Shown one piece after another: positions 28,987 to 37,565 of a DNA stretch of 64,000 nt. The stretch is from contig NZ_JAUSWB010000001.1 of assembly GCF_030814955.1 (NCBI RefSeq), positions 558,001-622,000 of the forward strand. Reading direction: 5' to 3'. The first letter of the stretch is position 1. Every line of letters begins with the position of its first letter. The notes below the pieces were generated by a model. The model was not told where the DNA came from, did no database searches, and saw only the letters and a program-made list of their open reading frames with translations. The stretch comes from Planomicrobium stackebrandtii (GTDB lineage: Bacteria > Bacillota > Bacilli > Bacillales_A > Planococcaceae). Position numbers and translations under genes: made by a program.

Positions 28987-29869
28987 CAACTGCTCCCCCG
29001 AAAATTTTGGACTCGAGCCATTTTCCGGTAGGAGTTGCGGCAAGTCCGCCTTTTGCGGTTTCTCTCAGCGCACTCGGCATGGATTGGCCGATTTCAAACA
29101 TCGCCCCGATGACTTCGTCGCACGGAATGCGGCTGGTGACACCGGCTAACGCCATATCTGCGGCCACTACTGCATTGGCTGCTCCCATCGCATTACGCTT
29201 TACGCAAGGCACTTCCACTAATCCCGCCACTGGATCGCAGACCAGACCAAGCATATTCTTCATCGTGATTGCGAATGCTTCCGAACTTTGCTGCGGGGTT
29301 CCGCCGGCCATTTCGATAATAGCGGCTGACGCCATTCCAGCTGCCGATCCGACTTCTGCCTGGCAACCGCCGGCCGCACCTGAAATCGATGCATTGTTCG
29401 CCACAACAAATCCGAAAGCTCCTGCCGTAAATAAATAACGGATCATTTGCTCCCGTGTCGGGTCTAATTTATTTTTGACTGCGAATAATGTACCCGGTAC
29501 GACGCCTGCAGATCCTGCTGTCGGCGTTGCACAGATAGTACCCATTGCGGCATTGACTTCGTTGGTCGCTACCGCTTTGCTGACAGCGTCAAGCAACAAA
29601 TCGCCTGACAGTGTATTGCCTTTTTCACGATAAGCCTGCAACAGAACAGCGTCACCGCCTGTTAAGCCTGAAGCGGAATGAACGCCTTTCAGCCCTTTTT
29701 CCACCGCTTCTTCCATAACAGTTAAATTGCGGTCCATCTGAATCATAATATCTTCACGTGAACGGTCAGTCAGAAGCATTTCCTGCTCAATCATAATTTC
29801 AGAAATCATTTTCTGCTCTTTCTCAGCCCGTTCAACCAATTCTCTTACATTACGGAATAAAGCTTCCAT
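28970..29869 (-). CDS. sdaAA: L-serine dehydratase, alpha chain
   Basis: With SdaAB this iron-sulfur enzyme deaminates L-serine to pyruvate. The 4Fe-4S ligands are likely the cysteines in SGAAGGCQAEVGS and LVCDPVAGLVEVPCVKRN. ATNEVNAAMGTICATPTAGSAG is invariant in the family. The frame starts with TTG at 29884 inside the SD; the ATG at 29869 (MEALFRNVREL), seven bases after GGAGGGT... , gives 299 residues, like the 300 of B. subtilis. It follows sdaAB closely and its 3' end overlaps recG. Confidence 0.95.
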   Translation of the reverse strand: MEALFRNVRELVERAEKEQKMISEIMIEQEMLLTDRSREDIMIQMDRNLTVMEEAVEKGLKGVHSASGLTGGDAVLLQAYREKGNTLSGDLLLDAVSKAVATNEVNAAMGTICATPTAGSAGVVPGTLFAVKNKLDPTREQMIRYLFTAGAFGFVVANNASISGAAGGCQAEVGSAAGMASAAIIEMAGGTPQQSSEAFAITMKNMLGLVCDPVAGLVEVPCVKRNAMGAANAVVAADMALAGVTSRIPCDEVIGAMFEIGQSMPSALRETAKGGLAATPTGKWLESKIFGGAVVGSGQ

Positions 29870-29885
29870 GTTCATACCCTCCAAT

Positions 29886-30548
29886 TTAATCGGCGATTCT
29901 TGTCACCTGCGTGATATTCGGAAGTTTTTTCAATTCGTCCATCACTTCTTTGTCCACATTTTGATCTACTTCGATGACCATCAAGGCCATATGCCCGCGC
30001 TCTTTCCGCGATACTTCCATGTGGCCAATATTGATGTCGTATTTATACAGGCAGTTTGCAACATTCGCGATGCAGCCTGAACGGTCTTCGTGAACGACGA
30101 GAATGGCCGGGTGATTGCCCGACAAACGAAGCGGAAAGCCATTCAACTCTGTAATCTCGATTTTGCCGCCGCCAATTGAAATGCCCATCATCGACATTTC
30201 AGAATCTTGGTCTCCAATGACGATGCGTGCTGTATTCGGGTGATCCACATGGCCTGTCTCTGGAATAAATTCATAAGACATCCCGGCTTTGTCTGCCTCT
30301 TCGAACGAGGTTTTGATGCGTTCGTCAAAGGTATCGTAATCTAATAATCCACCGATGATTGCCACATCCGTGCTGTGGCCTTTATAAGTTTCTGCAAATG
30401 ATCCGTATAGATGGACTTTTGCCCATTGCGGCTGCCTGCCAAATAAATCCCTCGCCACTCTTCCGATGCGGGCTGCTCCCGCAGTATGCGAAGAAGAAGG
30501 CCCGATCATGACCGGGCCGATTATATCAAAAACAGATTTGAACTTCAT
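29886..30548 (-). CDS. sdaAB: L-serine dehydratase, beta chain
   Basis: The beta chain begins MKFKSVFDIIGPVMIGPSSS, with the SSSHTAGAARIG motif of the serine-binding region, and ends in an ACT domain (about 145-220: LVVHEDRSGCIANVANCLY) that probably senses serine. Length 220 is usual. It is the first gene of sdaAB-sdaAA-recG, with a promoter close to the fakA terminator. Confidence 0.96.
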   Translation of the reverse strand: MKFKSVFDIIGPVMIGPSSSHTAGAARIGRVARDLFGRQPQWAKVHLYGSFAETYKGHSTDVAIIGGLLDYDTFDERIKTSFEEADKAGMSYEFIPETGHVDHPNTARIVIGDQDSEMSMMGISIGGGKIEITELNGFPLRLSGNHPAILVVHEDRSGCIANVANCLYKYDINIGHMEVSRKERGHMALMVIEVDQNVDKEVMDELKKLPNITQVTRIAD

Positions 30549-30584
30549 GGCTCAAACCCCTCACTTTCGGTTACGTATACCTTT

Positions 30585-30613
30585 AGTTTACATGATTTTG
30601 GCATATTAAACAA
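30585..30613 (-). promoter_or_regulatory. Likely sigma-A promoter of sdaAB-sdaAA-recG
   Basis: TTGTTT (30608-30613), a 17-base spacer, then TAAACT (30585-30590). The -35 lies in the T tract of the fakA terminator. The -10 matches four of six. Confidence 0.45.
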
Positions 30614-30647
30614 AAATAAAAAAGCGCATACATCCGTATGCGCTCCG
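30611..30647 (-). terminator. Terminator after fakA
   Basis: GCGCATAC / GTATGCGC stem (30624-30631 with 30636-30643) with a four-base loop, followed on the minus strand by TTTTTTATTTTTG. It lies about 35 bases past the fakA stop. Confidence 0.85.
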
Positions 30648-30680
30648 CTTTGTTATCATATTGGCAAATGAACTGAAATA

Positions 30681-32333
30681 CTATTCGACAGCAATTATAA
30701 ATGGATACAAAGGCTGTTTGCCGTTATGGATTTCAACTTCGACTTCGCCGTTGAGCGATTCGATAAATTCACCCAGCTTTTCAGCATCTGCCGCTGCCAC
30801 GTCTTCTCCATAAAGGATTGTGACGATTTCAGCATCGCTGTCCACCAGCTTTTTAGCCAGTTCTTCTGTGACGGCATCCAGGCTGCTGTCGGAAACAACA
30901 ATCTTCCCTTCAGAAATGCCCATGAAATCATCTTTCTTGATAGAAATCCCATCAATCGATGTATCACGGACCGCAAATGTCACAGATCCTGATTTTACGT
31001 GTTTTGATGCACTTGCCATCGCCGCCTGGTTGTCTTTTACGGAAGCGCCTGGATTAAATGCCAGTAATGCTGACATGCCTTGAGGCACATCTTTCGTCGG
31101 GACAACAGCCGCTTCGATATCCAAAAGTTCAGCTGCCTGTTCGGCTGCCATGATGATGTTCTTGTTGTTCGGCAGAATCAGCACACGTTCTGCGCCAATT
31201 GATTTAACTGCATTGACGATGTCTTCTGTCGACGGGTTCATTGTCTGTCCGCCTTCAATGACGTACGAAGCACCGATGCTGCGCAGCAATTCAGCAATTC
31301 CTTCACCCATTGCAACCGTCACTACGGCATAAGGATGTACAGCTTCCTGTTTTGGCGCATTTTTCTGGAAGTCTTCGCCCACAATATCGATATGCTGCTG
31401 GCGCATATTTTCTATTTTCATGCTGATCAAACTTCCGTAATCCTGGCCATATGTAAGCACTTTTCCTGGCTCTTCCGAATGGATATGAATTTTCGCAATT
31501 TCATCATCAGAGATGACCAATAGCGAATCGCCATATTCGCTTAAATCAGAACGGAATAAAGCTTCGTTAAACTCTTTTTTGCCTTTTTCGAATTTCACCA
31601 TGAATTCTGTACAATAGCCAAACTCAATATCTGCTGTATCCATAAAACTGGCAATATTTTTATGGTGTTCCGCACTGACAAGATCGGTCATCGTATTATG
31701 CGCATGTTTTGCCGGCAATTCTTCACCTTTCAGTGAAGCGAGGAATCCTTCGTAAATGTAAACGAGGCCCTGCCCGCCGCTGTCGACAACCCCTACTTCT
31801 TTCAAGACCGGCAACAGGTCCGGTGTCCGTTCCAAAGAAGCCTGAGCTTCTGCAACAACAGCCTCAAACCAAACGATAATGTCCTTTTCCGTTTTTGAAA
31901 CTTCCATGCCTTTGGCAGCTGCATCTTTTGCGACGGTCAAAATTGTTCCTTCTACCGGTTTCATGACGGCCTTGTAGGCTGTTTCAACACCGTGCTGAAG
32001 AGCTTCCGCAAACTTAAGCGCTGTCAATTCTGATTCTGATGCAATGTATTTGCCAAATCCTCTGAAAAGCTGTGAAAGAATAACACCAGAGTTTCCGCGA
32101 GCGCCCATCAATAACCCTTTGGACAAAGCGCCTGCTGTTTTTCCGATATGGTCTTCTGCTTGAGCAGTTGTTTCTTTCGCTCCGGAAGTCATCGATAAAT
32201 TCATATTTGTTCCCGTATCGCCATCAGGCACAGGGAAAACATTTAATGCATCAACATAATCCGCATTTTGAAAAAGATGATGAGATCCCATCTGTACCAT
32301 TTCTGCGAACTTTACTCCATTTAATGACTTCAT
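30681..32333 (-). CDS. fakA: FakA (YloV), fatty-acid kinase catalytic subunit
   Basis: FakA phosphorylates fatty acids held by FakB, supplying acyl-phosphate for membrane lipids from exogenous fatty acids. The N-terminal DAK/DhaL-type kinase domain (about 1-200) has NVFPVPDGDTGTNM with the Mg-binding aspartates, plus GARGNSGVILSQLFRG. A middle and a DegV-like C-terminal region follow (LPNNKNIIMAAEQAAEL). Length 550 is typical. It lies 18 bases downstream of the Asp23-family gene, the conserved yloU-yloV pair. Confidence 0.95.
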   Translation of the reverse strand: MKSLNGVKFAEMVQMGSHHLFQNADYVDALNVFPVPDGDTGTNMNLSMTSGAKETTAQAEDHIGKTAGALSKGLLMGARGNSGVILSQLFRGFGKYIASESELTALKFAEALQHGVETAYKAVMKPVEGTILTVAKDAAAKGMEVSKTEKDIIVWFEAVVAEAQASLERTPDLLPVLKEVGVVDSGGQGLVYIYEGFLASLKGEELPAKHAHNTMTDLVSAEHHKNIASFMDTADIEFGYCTEFMVKFEKGKKEFNEALFRSDLSEYGDSLLVISDDEIAKIHIHSEEPGKVLTYGQDYGSLISMKIENMRQQHIDIVGEDFQKNAPKQEAVHPYAVVTVAMGEGIAELLRSIGASYVIEGGQTMNPSTEDIVNAVKSIGAERVLILPNNKNIIMAAEQAAELLDIEAAVVPTKDVPQGMSALLAFNPGASVKDNQAAMASASKHVKSGSVTFAVRDTSIDGISIKKDDFMGISEGKIVVSDSSLDAVTEELAKKLVDSDAEIVTILYGEDVAAADAEKLGEFIESLNGEVEVEIHNGKQPLYPFIIAVE

Positions 32334-32351
32334 AACCGACTCTTCCTCCTC

Positions 32352-32714
32352 CTACGGGTTCGTTACACGAACGCCCTGGACAAAAATATTTACCGCTTTT
32401 ACTGACATACCCAATGTTTTGTTGATCGTATATTTTACTTTGGACTGGACCTGATAAGCCACTTCGGAAATTTTAGTTCCATAGCTGATGATGACATACA
32501 TATCCACTACCAAATCATCATCTTCCTGGCGTACCAGAACTCCTTTGGCAAAATTTTCTTTGCGGAGTATATCCGTTAAGCCATCACGTATTTGGTGCTT
32601 AGTTGCCATGCCTACAATGCCATAGCATTCAATTGCTGCACCGCCTGCTATTTGGGCAATTACATCATTGGAAATATCGATTTGACCATATTCGTTCTTC
32701 AATTCAATCGACAT
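32352..32714 (-). CDS. yloU: Asp23/Gls24 family protein YloU
   Basis: This 120-residue protein belongs to the Asp23/Gls24 family (DUF322), with ISNDVIAQIAGGAAIECYGIVG at the start and VVDMYVIISYGTKISEVA in the middle. Members are small cytoplasmic proteins tied to envelope stress; their biochemical role is not settled. A GAGGAGGAATTTC SD precedes the ATG. It is co-transcribed with fakA, suggesting a link to membrane lipids. rpmB diverges upstream. Confidence 0.92.
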   Translation of the reverse strand: MSIELKNEYGQIDISNDVIAQIAGGAAIECYGIVGMATKHQIRDGLTDILRKENFAKGVLVRQEDDDLVVDMYVIISYGTKISEVAYQVQSKVKYTINKTLGMSVKAVNIFVQGVRVTNP

Positions 32715-32830
32715 TGAAATTCCTCCTCAAGTCCTATTTCACTCTTATCATTCTACCTTAAAGCCTTATAGAAGAAAAGCAGCCGTTTTAGGGTGTAAAG
32801 GTTTTTTTCTTTAAAGACCTCTAAATTTAG

Positions 32831-32859
32831 TTGCAAACACGATATGTCTGTGGTAAATT
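32831..32859 (+). promoter_or_regulatory. Sigma-A promoter of rpmB
   Basis: TTGCAA (32831-32836), a 17-base spacer, then TAAATT (32854-32859) preceded by TGG, an extended -10. The predicted start near 32866 gives a leader of about 70 bases. Confidence 0.55.
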
Positions 32860-32934
32860 ATTAAAGTATGTGAAACGAAAAACGAACTGAAATTCTATAA
32901 TAATTTTCAGCTTCACTTGTGAGGAGGGACTTAC

Positions 32935-33123
32935 ATGCCTAAAGTATGTGCAATTAGTGGACGTAAAGCTCGCGCCGGAAATGCCCGTTCGCACGCAATG
33001 AATTCGACAAAACGTACATGGGGAGCAAACCTTCAAAAAGTTCGCATCCTTGTAGACGGTAAACCGAAACGTGTATGGGTTTCTGCAAGAGCAATGAAAT
33101 CAGGAAAAGTTGAGCGCGTATAA
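32935..33123 (+). CDS. rpmB: Ribosomal protein L28
   Basis: bL28 is a small basic 50S protein. The 62-residue sequence shows [36 protein letters not shown] and [13 protein letters not shown], close to B. subtilis L28. Only one Cys remains near the N-terminus, so this is the zinc-free form. GAGGAGGG is seven bases before the ATG. It is one of the few plus-strand genes here, divergent from yloU-fakA, as in B. subtilis, and ends at a strong terminator. Confidence 0.98.
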   Translation: MPKVCAISGRKARAGNARSHAMNSTKRTWGANLQKVRILVDGKPKRVWVSARAMKSGKVERV

Positions 33124-33135
33124 TCGCTCATCGAT

Positions 33136-33171
33136 AATGCCGGCGCTGATCTAATCAGCCCGGCATTTTTT
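33136..33171 (+). terminator. Terminator after rpmB
   Basis: AATGCCGGCGCTGAT pairs with ATCAGCCCGGCATT across a three-base loop, with one bulged base, followed by TTTTTT. It starts 12 bases after the rpmB stop. Confidence 0.88.
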
Positions 33172-33316
33172 CGTGGTCTAGAGCAACTATTCTTAGCGCG
33201 GTTGCCGACTATGGGCGAAGCTCGGCGATAAGCAATCGTCTTTATTTTGTCCAAAGCAGCACAAGCAATTTGTAAAATGATGATTTGCAAGTTCAGCATA
33301 AATAGAACAATTCAAA
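33172..33316. other. Intergenic stretch between rpmB and thiN with a weak inverted repeat
   Basis: Between two terminators, CTTAGCGCGGTTGCCGA and TCGGCGATAAG (about 33191-33231) can pair imperfectly around CTATGGGCGAAGC. It faintly recalls the 23.15-23.32 kb element. No gene, promoter or SD was found. Confidence 0.35.
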
Positions 33317-33359
33317 AACAGGCAACGAAAGGATCTCCCTTTTCGTTGCCTGTTTTTTG
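33313..33359. terminator. Bidirectional terminator for thiN and rpmB
   Basis: AACAGGCAACGAAA (33317-33330) pairs perfectly with TTTCGTTGCCTGTT (33341-33354). The plus strand continues TTTTTG and the minus strand TTTTTGAATTG. The genes converge here. Confidence 0.88.
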
Positions 33360-33372
33360 TTCAGCAATTGTT

Positions 33373-34014
33373 TCAAGTGTCCGAACTTTCCACCATCAGG
33401 CAGTGGCCGCTTTGGATAGTTACGCTTCCACGACCCAATAGTTCGTTGCTGATAAAGCGTGTCGTACCAAATGGAACGGCTTCGTCCGTTACGGGGTATT
33501 TAAACCCTGTCAGCGTCAAGCCGCCGACTTCTTCCGCAAACGGATAAAACGATACGTAGCGGTACTGTTCATCTTTAACCAGCAGATGCGTGCCGGGCTT
33601 TAGAAAACGGATGCGATTTTGGTTGTTCAGCAGCAGAAAGCGTGTTGCAGGAAATTCCTGCTGGTACTTGAACATTGTGTGCAGCGCGCTCATGTAATGA
33701 TCCAATCGCCCTCCAGTGACTCCCGTGAGTATGGCCTGCTCCGGCTGATACTCCATTGCTTTCTCCAGTCCCAGCTCTGTATCAGACTGGTCTTTTTCAG
33801 ATGGATAACGTTCCAGTTCCGGCAATGCGGCACGAATTTTCTCATAGTCTTCGTCGCTGACCGAATCAAAATCTCCGACAGCGGCAGCGGGCTGAATCTC
33901 TTTCTCAAGCAGCACCAGTGTCCCGGAATCGATTCCGATATAGAGGGCTTCCGGGAAAAAAGAGAAATCCGGCAGTTCGCCTGCCGGACCTCCTGCGATT
34001 AAAATAACGTTCAT
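33373..34014 (-). CDS. thiN: Thiamine pyrophosphokinase
   Basis: This enzyme makes thiamine diphosphate from thiamine and ATP. The 213-residue protein has the N-terminal NVILIAGGPAGELP and YIGIDSGTLVLL motifs, the catalytic AAVGDFDSVSDEDY and the YPSEKDQSDTELGLEKA motif, then ILTGVTGGRLDH. The C-terminal beta-rich domain is present. The ATG overlaps the rpe stop (ATGA). It is the last gene of the remA-to-thiN run and ends at a terminator. Confidence 0.95.
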   Translation of the reverse strand: MNVILIAGGPAGELPDFSFFPEALYIGIDSGTLVLLEKEIQPAAAVGDFDSVSDEDYEKIRAALPELERYPSEKDQSDTELGLEKAMEYQPEQAILTGVTGGRLDHYMSALHTMFKYQQEFPATRFLLLNNQNRIRFLKPGTHLLVKDEQYRYVSFYPFAEEVGGLTLTGFKYPVTDEAVPFGTTRFISNELLGRGSVTIQSGHCLMVESSDT

Positions 34015-34676
34015 GAAATCGCCTCTTCTCCCGCTTTCCTGATTGCTTGAAGTGCTTGCGTCCGGTCTTTCTTACTGTAGATGGCTGAACCGGCTACAAA
34101 AACAGTCGCTCCCGCTTCTGCGCAGGCTCCGATTGTTTCTTCATTGATGCCGCCATCAATTTCAATTTCGACAGACAGCCCTTTTTCTTTAATGATGTCG
34201 GAAAGCTGTTTGACTTTCGGCACAACCGAATGAATAAACTTCTGTCCGCCAAATCCGGGATTGACCGTCATGAACAACACCAGATCAATATCTTCCAGGA
34301 CATGCTGGATAGTTTCGATCGGTGTATGCGGATTCAGGACGACACCCGGCTTGACGCCCAGCGAGCGGATCAATTGAATGGTCCGATGCAAGTGAGGACA
34401 GGCTTCTACATGAACGGTGATAAAGTCAGCGCCTGCTTTTGCAAACTCTTCAATATACTGATCTGGATTTTCAATCATCAAATGAACATCCATTGGCAAT
34501 TTGGTCAACGGCCGGATGGCATTTAAGACAATCGGCCCAAATGAAATATTCGGAACAAAGTGGCCATCCATGACATCAACATGAATCCAATCGGCTCCAG
34601 CTTTCTCCACTTCCAATACTTCTTCTCCAAGTTTCGAAAAATCGGCGGCTAGGATAGACGGTGCAATTTTAATCAT
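34011..34676 (-). CDS. rpe: Ribulose-phosphate 3-epimerase
   Basis: This TIM-barrel enzyme of the pentose-phosphate pathway interconverts ribulose-5-phosphate and xylulose-5-phosphate. KIAPSILAADFSKLGEEV opens the protein; WIHVDVMDGHFVPNISFGP holds metal and catalytic residues; MTVNPGFGGQKFI and EIDGGINEETI complete the set. Length 221 is typical. Its start overlaps the end of rsgA by eight bases. Confidence 0.97.
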   Translation of the reverse strand: MIKIAPSILAADFSKLGEEVLEVEKAGADWIHVDVMDGHFVPNISFGPIVLNAIRPLTKLPMDVHLMIENPDQYIEEFAKAGADFITVHVEACPHLHRTIQLIRSLGVKPGVVLNPHTPIETIQHVLEDIDLVLFMTVNPGFGGQKFIHSVVPKVKQLSDIIKEKGLSVEIEIDGGINEETIGACAEAGATVFVAGSAIYSKKDRTQALQAIRKAGEEAIS

Positions 34677-35565
34677 TTGAATACCTCGGCTTTCGGCTCA
34701 TGATTTCTTCTAAAAATTTCAAATAATGCTTATAGCGATATTCCGGTATTTCCTTGGCTTCTACAGCAGCTTTAATGGCGCATTTTGGTTCGTTCATGTG
34801 CAGGCATTCCCGAAATTTGCAAGCGTTGGAGCGTGCAGCAAATTCAGGGAAACATGCAGACAACTCTTCCCGTTCCATGGTTTCAAAGTCAAACGAACTA
34901 AAGCCTGGCGTATCTGCCAGCAGTCCGTTGTTGACGGCAATCAGTTCCACGTGCCGCGTCGTATGCTTGCCTCGGTTCAGCGCTTTTGAAATATCGTCTG
35001 TTTTTAGTTCCAGCGATGGCAGAATAGTATTCAGCAAAGTCGATTTCCCAACACCCGACTGGCCAGCGAGTACGCTGATTTTGCCTTCAAGCACCGGCAT
35101 CAAACGGTCTTTCAAGGCAGGGTCATCGATGAATGTCGGAATCACTTCATAGCCGATTTTTTCATAATCTGCAATAAAATGCTGAATCTTTTCTGTTTCT
35201 GTTTCTTTTAACAGATCCATTTTTGTCAGGCAAATGATCGGCTGAATCGAATGGGATTCGATGGCTGTTAAAAATCGATCCAATAGCAATGGATGAAAAT
35301 CAGGCTGCTTGGCCGAAAAAACAAGAATTGCCTGGTCCACATTCGTAATTGGCGGACGCACCAGCTCGTTTTTTCGTTCGTAAACGTGCAAAATTGTTCC
35401 TTCCAGGTCGTTATCCGCTTTGTAATCGACATAATCTCCAACCAGCGGCGTTATCTGGCGGTTGCGGAAAACCCCGCGTCCCCGGCACTGGATATAGCGC
35501 TTGCCATCTTCATCCAGTACGTAATAAAACCCGCTCAATGCTTTTCTGATTTGACCTTTCGGCAT
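34669..35565 (-). CDS. rsgA: RsgA (CpgA), GTPase for 30S subunit maturation
   Basis: RsgA checks late 30S assembly. After an N-terminal OB fold (about 1-70), the GTPase motifs are circularly permuted: G4 LTKMDL precedes G1 LAGQSGVGKSTLLN, and G3 DTPGFSSFDF follows. The C-terminal zinc domain has CKFRECLHMNEPKCAI with the Cys/His ligands. Length 298 is normal. It follows prkC, its common partner; CpgA is a known PrkC substrate in B. subtilis. Confidence 0.96.
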   Translation of the reverse strand: MPKGQIRKALSGFYYVLDEDGKRYIQCRGRGVFRNRQITPLVGDYVDYKADNDLEGTILHVYERKNELVRPPITNVDQAILVFSAKQPDFHPLLLDRFLTAIESHSIQPIICLTKMDLLKETETEKIQHFIADYEKIGYEVIPTFIDDPALKDRLMPVLEGKISVLAGQSGVGKSTLLNTILPSLELKTDDISKALNRGKHTTRHVELIAVNNGLLADTPGFSSFDFETMEREELSACFPEFAARSNACKFRECLHMNEPKCAIKAAVEAKEIPEYRYKHYLKFLEEIMSRKPRYSND

Positions 35566-35589
35566 CTTTTCACTCCTTTTGCTCTTGTT

Positions 35590-37563
35590 TTATTCTACGC
35601 TTGAATACTCAAAAGTTTCTTCCAGTATAATCGTGGAATCTCGGACAATCCGGTATGACGCCGTTTCACCTTCTGCAATCTCCAATTCAATGCGGTGTGA
35701 CTGATCTTCCGTGATCGTAAACTCTTCGAACGGCTCCACCATGGTCTGGGTGTTGTCCTGAATATAAACCTGGATTGTTTGTTCTACAGGGTCTTCGCCT
35801 TCTTCGGCAGGTTCAGCCGGTTCGTAAGGAATTTCCACGGTATGGATATAAGTCTTCATCGGCTGTTCTGCCACACCCGACGACAGGGTAACTTCAATTG
35901 TGCTGCCAGCTACAAGCTGTTCGCCAGCTGCCGGAGTTTGGGACATGACTTTGCCTGCCTCCACTGTGTCTGATGACTGCTCTGAAATGATGCGGATATT
36001 AAAGCCGGAAGAACGGGCATAGTCGTTAAGATTCTCTTCTGTAAAGCCAGCCAGATCTTCGACTTCACGCAGGTCTTCACCTTTGCTGACGATAAATTCC
36101 ACATTGGTTTCACTGACGATGACATTTTCTCCAGCCAATGGTTCTTGGTTTAGGATTGTGCCAACCGGTTCTTCGGAAAACTCTTCAGTCGATTCCACTG
36201 AGGCGAAATTCTCGTCTTCGAGTGCCTCGTTTGCTTCTTCAATCGTGCTGCCGACAAAATCGTCCATTTCGGTCATTTCTTTGCCCAGACTGACGAATAG
36301 TTGAATTTCCGTTTCACGGTCCCTCATTTTCCCGGCTTCCGGAATGGTCCGGATAATATGGTCTGCCTCGACCTGCTCCGAGTATTCTTCGGTTTCTTCA
36401 CCTGCAACAAAACCAGCTGCCTGAAGCTCTTCAAGCGCTTCGTTATGCTCCATTTCCGAAACATCCGGTACAGCAATTTGCCTCGGTTCGAACAGACCTG
36501 GAAATGCAATTGCGAGGATCAGTCCGCCAATCAGCAAAAATGCCAGGATGCCCAGGATCCATGGCCACTTCTTTTTCTTTTTTTCAGGAGTTTTCTTCGG
36601 TTCTTTTTTCTCCTTGTTCAGCGGCAACGGCATGGTTTTCGTCTCTGCAGCGCTCGTGTATGCAGCCGCATCTTTGATAGCCGGCATGGCACGTGTTTCA
36701 TCCTGGTCGACTGGCACCACGAATTTTGGTTCATTCAACCGTTCCGGCAATAACACCGTCTCCAGGTCTGCCTCCATTTCATCAGCAGACTGGTAGCGGT
36801 GCTGAATGTTTTTTGCCGTCGCTTTTAACACCACATTCTCCAGGCTTTGCGGCAAGTTGGGAACGGTTTCGCGCAAAGAAGGGGTATCCGTCTGCAGATG
36901 TTTTAAAGCAATTGACACGGCCGATTCTCCCGAAAACGGCAGCTTGCCTGTAATCAATTCGTACATGACAATGCCGAGTGAATAAATATCAGATTTTTTA
37001 TTTGCCATCCCGCCTCGCGCCTGTTCAGGGGATAAGTAATGGACTGTTCCAAGCACCGAATTGGTTTGGGTATAGGATGTTGCACTTAATGCCATCGCTA
37101 TGCCAAAATCGGATATTTTCACATTGCCTTCTGCATCCATCAAGATATTTTGCGGCTTGATGTCCCGGTGGACAATTTGATTGTGGTGGGCGTGTGCCAA
37201 AGCCGATGTTAATTGTTTCATAATCTCAACAGCCCGTTCAGGGGATACTGGTGAATGTTCGATTATGTAGTCTTTCAAAGTTTTTCCCGGAACATATTCC
37301 ATTACCAAATAATGAATAGAACCATCTTCCCCGACGTCAAAAATATTGACGATGTTCGGATGCGCCAAACTGGTCGTAGACAAGGCCTCTCTTTGGAAGC
37401 GCCTGCGCAGTTCTTCTTCATTGGAAAAATCATAGCGCAAAATCTTGATCGCAATATCCCGGTCCAAAATCATGTCATGCGCCAAATACACATTGGACAT
37501 TCCCCCGCCGCCAATCAATTTTTTGATTTTATAGCGGCCGTTAATGCTTTTGCCAATCAGCAT
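35590..37563 (-). CDS. prkC: PrkC, membrane serine/threonine kinase with PASTA domains
   Basis: PrkC senses muropeptides or lipid II outside and phosphorylates targets inside. The kinase domain (about 10-270) has the GGGGMSNVY loop, Lys40, HRDIKPQN, SDFGIA and an activation loop rich in Thr/Ser (TSYTQTNSVLGT). After a basic linker there is one transmembrane segment at about 337-358 (WILGILAFLLIGGLILAIAF), then three PASTA domains (about 366-570) and a C-terminal beta domain, as in B. subtilis. Length 657. prpC, the opposing phosphatase, ends two bases upstream. Confidence 0.97.
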   Translation of the reverse strand: MLIGKSINGRYKIKKLIGGGGMSNVYLAHDMILDRDIAIKILRYDFSNEEELRRRFQREALSTTSLAHPNIVNIFDVGEDGSIHYLVMEYVPGKTLKDYIIEHSPVSPERAVEIMKQLTSALAHAHHNQIVHRDIKPQNILMDAEGNVKISDFGIAMALSATSYTQTNSVLGTVHYLSPEQARGGMANKKSDIYSLGIVMYELITGKLPFSGESAVSIALKHLQTDTPSLRETVPNLPQSLENVVLKATAKNIQHRYQSADEMEADLETVLLPERLNEPKFVVPVDQDETRAMPAIKDAAAYTSAAETKTMPLPLNKEKKEPKKTPEKKKKKWPWILGILAFLLIGGLILAIAFPGLFEPRQIAVPDVSEMEHNEALEELQAAGFVAGEETEEYSEQVEADHIIRTIPEAGKMRDRETEIQLFVSLGKEMTEMDDFVGSTIEEANEALEDENFASVESTEEFSEEPVGTILNQEPLAGENVIVSETNVEFIVSKGEDLREVEDLAGFTEENLNDYARSSGFNIRIISEQSSDTVEAGKVMSQTPAAGEQLVAGSTIEVTLSSGVAEQPMKTYIHTVEIPYEPAEPAEEGEDPVEQTIQVYIQDNTQTMVEPFEEFTITEDQSHRIELEIAEGETASYRIVRDSTIILEETFEYSSVE

Positions 37564-37565
37564 GT

